Below, piece by piece: positions 22,746-29,402 of a stretch of 29,402 bases of DNA. The first letter of the stretch is position 1; each line of letters opens with the position of its first letter. This DNA is from Echinostoma caproni (Eukaryota > Platyhelminthes > Trematoda > Plagiorchiida > Echinostomatidae), in NCBI GenBank assembly GCA_900618425.1, contig UZAN01046348.1, forward strand, positions 1 through 29,402, written 5' to 3'. A program made the translations under genes and the position numbers. The notes beneath the pieces were generated by a model, which did not search any database, was not told the DNA's origin, and saw nothing but the letters and a program-made list of their open reading frames with translations.

Positions 22746-23880
22746 CGGTACAGATATAGCCTTATGATGCGAGTCGTGTGAAGAGATTCTAATGCATAAA
22801 AGACAACGATAAGAAATTTTCAATCATTTCAAGAAGGAAAGTGAACTTCAACTGAATGATTATCGCTATTCCAATAAAAAAAATTAACGAAATAATTATC
22901 CGATGATTTTTTGATTGGTAGCTTTCAAAACACTAGGCAACCGATCGAGTAGAGCATTGTAATTACATCCAAATATCAGGGCTAACATATTCAATACCAA
23001 TTGAAGATTTTTGAGAAGTTGAATTTAAATCCATAACAATAGTTTCTTTCATGGTCTGAGACGATCATATATTTATTCCTGAAGGCAGTAAAACATTCCG
23101 CTACAAATCATTCTTACATGTATTTTTCCAGCATAAATTACCGTTGAGCGATCTCCTCAGGGTCAAACATCTAGCAGATCGCAATTAGATCGCTTTTTCG
23201 GTATTTTTCGCCCCACATGAAGCGCGTTCTCGCACTGAACAGCTGCTCGTACGACTCCTCCTAAATAAAGCACACAACTCATTCCCCCAGCCGTAGACTT
23301 AAATACAAACATCGGGTAGTTAGTCATCCGTAAAATCAACACCTGGTAAGGAGACTAGTCGTCAGCAGGACAGTTCATGGCCAATTCTTTCAGTTGAACG
23401 TGCGGCCTTCCTTGTTACCAGGGGAGAACAAATTACGGATTTGTGGGATTAAGCAACGGATCCTCATCTGTTCAAATGTGTGAAACAACAACAGAAAATG
23501 ATTGGCAACGGAGTAAGTTTATTGGAATTGCTCATAAAAAGAATGCAAGAAATGGGCCTGGAGTTGAGTAGCATCTGCATTTCTGAGTGGTGTACAATAA
23601 CTCCTTCGTGATAATATTACCAACCGTGAATAGCACAGACACGAACTGTTTATTGATCAGTTTTTGACTAAAAGCCAGACATGTTAGACAGTGACAATAA
23701 ATATGGCGAGAAATGTAGCATACTTCACTGGTGTTAGATGAAAATGAAACGAGTTGGTATAGAGTAAAGCTGTTGGTTCGCTTCAGGATATGAGAACGTT
23801 TCAGTCAAAAATTGTGTCGACCGTACCTCGCATTAACAAATGATGTAACACGGTTCAGCAAGATATTTTGATGTACCTAA
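22746..23880. other. No recognised gene
   Basis: AT-rich sequence beyond the 5' limit of the recognisable LINE. No open frame longer than background and no repeat was recognised. Confidence 0.55.
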
Positions 23881-24057
23881 CGGCGGTGATGGACAAGTGT
23901 TTAGGCCATCAACGTATGACCTGTGAGTCTCGAGTTCGAACCACTCCACCGCCACCCATCTTCCCAGGCAGCCTTTGTATGGCCGCGACCCCCTTCCTGA
24001 ATGTTTACTGTGCATTTGTATATTCAATAAGCAAGAAAGGAAGTTAAAAAGACATTA
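23881..24057 (+). repeat. tRNA-derived SINE, copy 2
   Basis: Same family as the minus-strand copy at 13036-13212, here on the plus strand. Box A is tggacaagtgtttagg (23890-23905) and box B is gagttcgaacc (23932-23942). The body shares aggcagcctttgtatggc (23966-23983) and the ccccttcctgaatgtt block, then a gtatattcaataa stretch and an A-rich end (ttaaaaagacatt). Box A differs from copy 1 at some positions (gacaagtgttt against gccaagtggtt), so the copies are diverged. No G+C-rich segment precedes this copy, which shows the element starts at the tRNA-like head. Confidence 0.88.
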
Positions 24058-25005
24058 AAGACAGACATTAAGAGATACATTACTGAGTTGCAAATGTTCA
24101 ACCGGAATTCATCGCATTACTATTGGATCTTGTCTGATCGACACAAGTTGCTGAAAGTGAAACGTGGGGGCGAGTGGAGGGGTAAGCGCTCACATTCCGA
24201 AGAAGCTTCAGAAGAGGCCTCATTTCCATCTTTCCATCGACAGTGCGTCCCGCATTGAATGCAAGCAAATGCTCACCGTCGATTATTTCATCAAATCATT
24301 TATGATTTCGTTATTCGCACACCGGTGACCCATTCAAACAAAATGCCTAATAGCCCCGTTCAACGGGCTATAGTCTTTTCATCGACTCAATCATTTTCCA
24401 GGACATTTCGAAAGGAATGTGCGTACGGCGAATGCATCACGAAATTTACCGATTCAGATACTGACAGAAAATGTATCTGCATTCACTGATGGACCTCGGT
24501 GCATATCCGACTTACTTCTTCACCAGTAATTCATCGGTGGTTTCAAACTGATAGCACTGCGATTTGATTTATCATTGATTGAAACATTTACCGCGCATGT
24601 CCATAGCATAATTGATTAGTTGGCCGATACCGACCACCAATGACAACGATAGCACAAACTAACATCATGATGACGTACTCCACCATGCAATCGGTTCTCG
24701 TTTAACAATCCGAATTCAGTATTGAACAGTATTGAACCAGCTTGATAGTCCACCTTGACCACACCACGATCATGCGCAATGCCTGCGCACTCTGTTGGGA
24801 ACTGTATTGTTTTCTAAAACGACCTTGCATAGCTACCTGTCCACGGAAAACAGCGCATGCGTTTGCTCTTTGGTCCTCGATTGGCAATTTAGATGGCGAA
24901 TGCTTGGATTAGCCCATTCGGTTTTTAACAGGCACCAGGCATTGTTGATGATGTTCTTTGTGGGTTTAACGCCTTGGTATATCGTTAATTCCCCACTGTT
25001 TGTGT
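24058..25005. other. No recognised gene
   Basis: Frames of 60-76 codons only, without motifs. No repeats recognised. Confidence 0.6.
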
Positions 25006-25017
25006 GCATTTAAATGC
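25006..25017. repeat. 12-bp perfect palindrome beside the long hairpin
   Basis: gcatttaaatgc reads the same on both strands and abuts the left arm of the 78-nt foldback. Confidence 0.85.
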
Positions 25018-25094
25018 GATGGAAATGTTTGTGAGAATCAACAGGACGAAACAGCTGTCTAGTGCTCTGCTGGTTCTCACAAACATTTCCATCG
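25017..25094. repeat. 78-nt foldback with 21-bp perfect arms
   Basis: The left arm 25017-25037 (cgatggaaatgtttgtgaga plus a) is exactly complementary to 25074-25094. Pairing continues inward for about ten more positions with two mismatches and G.U pairs (tcaacagg against gctctgctgg), leaving a terminal loop of roughly 14 bases. Length and loop size are within the range of animal pre-microRNAs, though the 21-bp perfect arms are unusually regular. Alternatives are a recent inverted duplication or a tiny foldback element. There is no flanking homology that I can see. Strand of any transcript is undetermined. Confidence 0.9.
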
Positions 25095-25799
25095 ATTGGC
25101 AATGTTTATTGAGCCGGTTCAAGCAAATTCTCTGGGAACGTCATGATTTGGTGTATGTTGTTATGCCATTGTAACGCTTTATATTTACAGTACTGCATTA
25201 TTATTCGCTATTATTTGGAGTCGAATAAACCTCCTGAACAATAAGACTTGTCTTCTAAGGTTGCGTTTCACTCAAATTTGGCCTGATTTGTGTTTGCTTG
25301 GACGTTTGCGCGAACAGATGTCCACGTTTCAGTCAAAAACGACAAATCATCTCTTCGCAAGAAGGAATTCATTCAAATAAAAGATTTCATCCCCTCGGTT
25401 GCTAACAAATTCAGAAGAAACGGGCTGTCGGCTTTTGATGTGTCTAGCAAGATAATGAATTGTGAAACAGCTGTAGAGGTGGATGCGAGAATGTAGTAAA
25501 ATATCGGTAGCACGCGTGAATAATCGGGAGTGGCATTTGGATAGATCGCCGTGTAAAAAATGAGTGGGCTCAGACAGGATTTTGTGTGGAAAAGGGTTTC
25601 ACATGCGGACAGGTGTAGTTCACACAGCTCTTTAAACAACTCATCAACAGGTATAAAAGACACGATTGATAATGAAATAAACAGTGAAATGATTTTCTGG
25701 TTGCCTTGAAAAGTCCAAAGTCTTCGAAGTTATAACATAATACATGAAGTTTCCTCACTCAGTGGAAAATACGGAATGACCACTTTAAGTTTGTATTGA
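25095..25799. other. No recognised gene
   Basis: Overlapping frames at 25290-25496 (plus) and 25373-25663 (minus) are background length and unrecognised. Confidence 0.6.
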
Positions 25800-26130
25800 T
25801 GGTAACCAATGGATACCCTGGGGTTAAGCAGAGCTGAATGGTGCCAGGCGCGCCCCTGGGTTGTGGATAGAAGGATACCTTGACCGAAGAAGGTTAGCTG
25901 TGGATACGTTGTGGCATGCCGCAACAGTTAAACAGTCGAGAGTAGCCATTGCCACGGTGTGGTGGGTCTCAGGCTGGTCACTTGGCTCCTATTTAAAAGC
26001 CGCAAAGCCCAATAACGGTGTCGTGACAAAGGTCGATGAGAATGACCTTTTAAAACTAAATTCATCGACCCCGAGGGATTACTTCCTGCTGCCTAGCAGT
26101 TTGCACTTGATTGTTAAAAGGTGAGGTGTT
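25800..26130 (+). other. G+C-richer segment, unidentified
   Basis: The block around 25815-26090 is richer in G+C than its flanks and holds an 87-codon plus frame (25861-26124) whose translation (…AVDTLWHAATVKQSRVAIA…) I do not recognise. It may be part of a mobile element or an exon. No boundaries or signals are visible. Confidence 0.25.
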
Positions 26131-26169
26131 CCCTCAAAATATAACGCCTAGTTACGCTGGAGTCTTCTC

Positions 26170-26412
26170 TCATAAAAACTCACACGAAACTCCAGGATCA
26201 TGATCATGTCCGGAGCCGGTGTATTCTTTCCAAGGAGCCAGCCGCAGTAAAGTAATTCCCAAATACTCCACGAAATCTACGCTAGTGAGAGGATCGGAGT
26301 TTATGACCGAAGGGTCAGAGATATAAACAGACTGATCGAGAGAGGGTAGAAATGCATTTAAAGCACTTAGGCACATTTAAGGACAGTTGAGAAAGAAACG
26401 AAAAATGCATGG
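26170..26412 (-). pseudogene. Small LINE reverse-transcriptase fragment
   Basis: In two minus frames that switch near 26345 the sequence reads LSLNVPKCF and then, after the shift, SVYISDPSVINSDPLTSVDF, followed by VEYLGITLL and PWKEY. LNVxKC followed some 30 residues later by (V)xYLGVxLxxxLxW is the usual spacing between the connection and the YLG block in CR1/jockey-type LINE reverse transcriptases. The catalytic palm is not recognisable. The match rests on short motifs, and a chance resemblance cannot be excluded. It would be a decayed minus-strand fragment separate from the plus-strand element at the window end. Confidence 0.4.
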
Positions 26413-27898
26413 ATATGCGTGTAATTGCTGGAGAGAATTAGGAGGTCCTCGGGCACAAATTAAAAGGCCAAACACAAGAAGCGTCATATTGTGCAAAGAT
26501 AGAAGCATCACAATGTTATATCACATGGTGTAATATTTCTATCTTTTGTTACCATAAATTCAATTTTTCATGTATGGTTATGTAATATCTTAGTGCATGC
26601 AATTTTACTTTCAACAAACTTTTCACAAAAATCGAATCCATACGGATGGATTCTCTGCTTGGACTAGCTAGGTCACTAACACTTATCATGATTTGTTCAT
26701 TTTAAACCTTAACAGTTAGTATAAAGTTGCGAAAAGAAGAGTTTCAACCCACGTGACAGGTTTTTCGTTCGATTCAGTCAGTCACGGAATGCGGATTGAT
26801 TCGATTTTGAGGTCACAGGTGCGAGACAATATTTTGAGATAAACTGTGTGATGTCGCCCTATGGGCCCTGCAATTCTGATTAGTTCCCTGACGCGAGAGA
26901 GTGCGATCGGCAGCTCAGTGCAATGCCCCATTCCGCTGATAACTTAGAATCTGTGATGATGATTAACCTGCTTTCAGTCTAATTCAGCGTTGCCAGTTCA
27001 TCTGAGGAGTCCCCCCAAAACTACCACCAGTTTTCCGTTAGAATATGGTGAATTTAGAAATGCAAATTGGTGGTTTCGTTTTTCAACCGGGTTCTTTTTG
27101 GTACTTTACTGCTGTACATGTGATTAGGCAAACTTGCATGNTTGCATGTGGAGCATCACAGTAGTAGACGGAATGGCCAAAAATCTCACAAGCGATTTGG
27201 GCTGCGTTTCTGAAGTACCTCATTTCGACTTATAGGCATACAATACGTTGGTGACACGAATCACTTCGAGTTTGGTCAAAATTACTCACTTTTGTTGGCA
27301 CCTAGCACAAGCACAATCGATTGGATATTACGAAATGAATTCAATGATTAAACTAGTGTGCAATTGGGTTCCCATTCGTACACCGAAGACTGGAAAATAC
27401 TTATCAAACGGTAAGTTCTGAGAACAGCCCCGAAATCAGTCAACCCGGCATCAGTGACATCAGTGGTCTCTCCTATACTTCGTATTCTGAGTCAACATAG
27501 CGGGCAGAATTTCTCTCCATCCGCGTGATGCATAAAAATTCCGCAGACAAATGAACCTGCTAACTGTGTTGTGAGCCCTTCAAGCTACCGTCTTTTATGA
27601 ATACTGAGCATCCGCAAAACCCGTCAATTACGGATCTGCAATATGAGGATCCTGAAATTTTTCGAAGATTCATGAGCTTGCAGTTGCAGATCCTCGTCGT
27701 TTTGGTCGATATCATGTGCATTACAAATCCGAATTTGCGGCTATCGCTTGGATGGTCAAATTAAGACTGGATTAACCGGTCGAAGGGGACTGAGAATAGC
27801 GGGATCTTTGAAACACGCATTTCCTTGCAGGTAAGCCTGAACTTATTAAGTGAGCACCTTGGGTAGGGCAACGCAAATAGTAGATACGTGATCGCTAG
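26413..27898. other. No recognised gene
   Basis: Unassigned sequence. A small hairpin (gaatccat-acgg-atggattc, 26634-26653) and a 10-bp inverted pair (ggatctgcaa near 27631, ttgcagatcc near 27684) are present. One N at 27141 lies in a direct repeat (ttgcatgNttgcatg). Confidence 0.55.
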
Positions 27899-29402
27899 TT
27901 GCGAATTTCAGTCGTTTGTGAGAATCTTACCAATTATCTAAACTGCTGGTATGATGTGTGCTGCTCTCAAGAAAGGATTCACCTACAGTCCAACCACTTC
28001 ATCTCCGATAGACTGAAATGGTTACGAAGGCTGATAGAAAGGGCGTATGGCTCGAGGGATAAAATGACGGTCAAATCCGTCAACGTTCACACATCAGAAG
28101 CGACATAGCCCATCTCAATCAATTGTATACTGACAACGGGATAGGAGACAAATCCTGTAGTCAGCTATAGAACAGACTGAAGTAGCTCTGTTGTCGTTCA
28201 AATTTACTTACTACAGTCCCATGTGATATCAATGAGCTCAATAAAGCTTCTGCTTTAGTGAAAAAAAACTTTGTGCAAGACGTGCGGAGTCCAAACACAA
28301 CGTCACTTGATTTCCACCTTCATGTGTCTGTGACAACAGAGCAAGTTTTAAAGGAGTTAAATGCTGTCAATGGAAGTAAATCCGCTGATCGTGATGGGTT
28401 ATCTCCAGTGATCCTTAAACATATGCAAATCACCTTGCTTAAGCTTTTCCATTTATCTTTAATACATGTCTGTCAGAAGGAAGACTGGTTAACAAATGGC
28501 GTGATGTGCGCATCACTCCACTACCTAAGAAAGAAAAGGGTACGTTTCGCTCTTTTGCTTCATCTTCAGTGTTACCTAAAACTTTTGAGCGTATTATTAT
28601 TAAGCACTTATCTCCGAATCTTGATTTTCGTCGTTCCAATCAGGTTTGCTTATTGTAAGTGTCACTCTACTTCAAATGCGGTTGCTTGTCTTATACATTC
28701 TGTTTTATCCACTATAGACCAAAAGTACAAAAGTGTTCACGTTTGTTTCTTGTACTACATAAATGCGGTTAACTCTGTTGACAGAAACATCCTATTGACA
28801 CTAATACGGCGAAATAATGTCCCGCCACATATTTTGAATTGGATGCACGACTATATTACCGACCGACGCTAATTTACTTATCTCAATGGTACTAGGTCTT
28901 CTACTGTTACTGTAAACCAGGGTGTAATGCAGGGAGCAGTTTTATCCCCTTTTCTGTTCTCCTGTTATATCCAAAATTTGCCAGTCACCCCAAATGTTTT
29001 CACTTTTAAATATGCCGATGATATGGTAGTTGGTGGTGCATCTCACAACAACAACCCTTCAACTAACCCCCTTCAATCAGCTATAAGCTACATTTCTGAA
29101 TGATCCTATGATGTTAATCTTTATGTTACCGCCAAGGATTGCATTGAAGGTTTGTTTTCCATTGATCGTAGACTATCAACTCTTTCTGGATCATCTGTTT
29201 CCAATATCTTAATCTAAAACTTAAACGTTGCAAAGTCACAACACTTCAAATACCCTGGATGTTTCGTGTCTACTGACCTCGATTGATCCTATCACGTAGA
29301 ATAAACATTTCTTCAAGTCAGAAAGTCTCATATTTCACGCCTTCCGCTTTTGAGGGTGCCATTGTACATCATCTGCAAATTTATTTTCTTATGTGTTTTA
29401 TG
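27899..29402 (+). pseudogene. LINE reverse transcriptase relic, truncated by window end
   Basis: From about 28200 a single main frame carries RT blocks in order: LNAVNGSKSADRDGLSPVIL, then (in the next frame, about 28494-28640) WRDVRITPLPK and FERIIIKHLSPNLD, then back in frame FAYCKCHSTSNAVACL, motif A FLYYINAVNSVDR, GVMQGAVLSPFLF (motif B), FKYADDMVVGGA (motif C) and FKYPGCFVSTDLD. Motif order fits CR1/jockey-type LINEs. It is inactive: two compensating frameshifts, the motif A Asp position reads Tyr (FLYY where family members have FLDY), and in-frame stops at 28870, 29101, 29215, 29284 and 29302. The YADD box is intact. The frame at 27899-28108 (…WLRRLIERAYGSRDK) and RSDIAHLNQLYTD after another shift probably belong to the 5' linker. 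The 3' end lies outside the window. Confidence 0.88.

Noticed and set aside
26634..26653. Hairpin gaatccat/atggattc as a terminator or regulatory site
   Set aside because: Only 8 bp, with no gene nearby and no other signal.

Overview
This window looks like repeat-rich, gene-poor nuclear DNA from a metazoan, most likely a parasitic flatworm (digenean trematode or a relative). The reasons are an AT-rich background, no bacterial-style gene packing, several decayed non-LTR retrotransposon (LINE) reverse-transcriptase fragments, tRNA-derived SINE-like repeats with RNA polymerase III box A/box B motifs, a hammerhead-ribozyme-like motif of the kind known from schistosome and Penelope-like repeats, and trinucleotide and dinucleotide microsatellites. 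The organism assignment is an inference. No intact protein-coding gene was found, and most open frames are no longer than chance predicts for this composition.

Layout. 1-5.4 kb is unassigned AT-rich sequence with at most weak exon candidates. At 5.57-5.67 kb there is a tRNA-like SINE relic (minus). At 6.43-6.84 kb there is the 3' part of a LINE RT (minus) that carries a perfect 16-bp hairpin. 7.1-13.0 kb is mostly unassigned, with a short hairpin, a G+C-richer block at 8 kb, a long TAG microsatellite at 9.64-9.73 kb and a CT/TA tract at 11.64-11.67 kb. A SINE copy (minus) plus a G+C-rich companion lies at 13.04-13.38 kb. A 207-codon open frame at 13.9-14.5 kb begins like a LINE RT. An RTE-like LINE tail relic lies at 16.43-16.86 kb, a long frame with one stop at 17.40-18.05 kb, a hammerhead-like motif at 19.28-19.32 kb, and a clear dead CR1/jockey-type LINE at 21.58-22.75 kb. 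A second copy of the same SINE, in the opposite orientation, lies at 23.88-24.06 kb, and a near-perfect long hairpin at 25.02-25.09 kb. A small LINE fragment is at 26.2-26.4 kb. A LINE RT relic with an intact YADD box starts near 27.9 kb and runs off the right edge.

How the pieces relate. The LINE fragments are all broken by frameshifts, stops or deletions, so they are fossils and not active genes. The SINEs are probably non-autonomous elements once moved by LINE machinery. The two most interesting non-coding structures are the hammerhead-like motif at 19.3 kb and the 78-nt foldback at 25.0 kb, which could be a small-RNA precursor or a recent inverted duplication.
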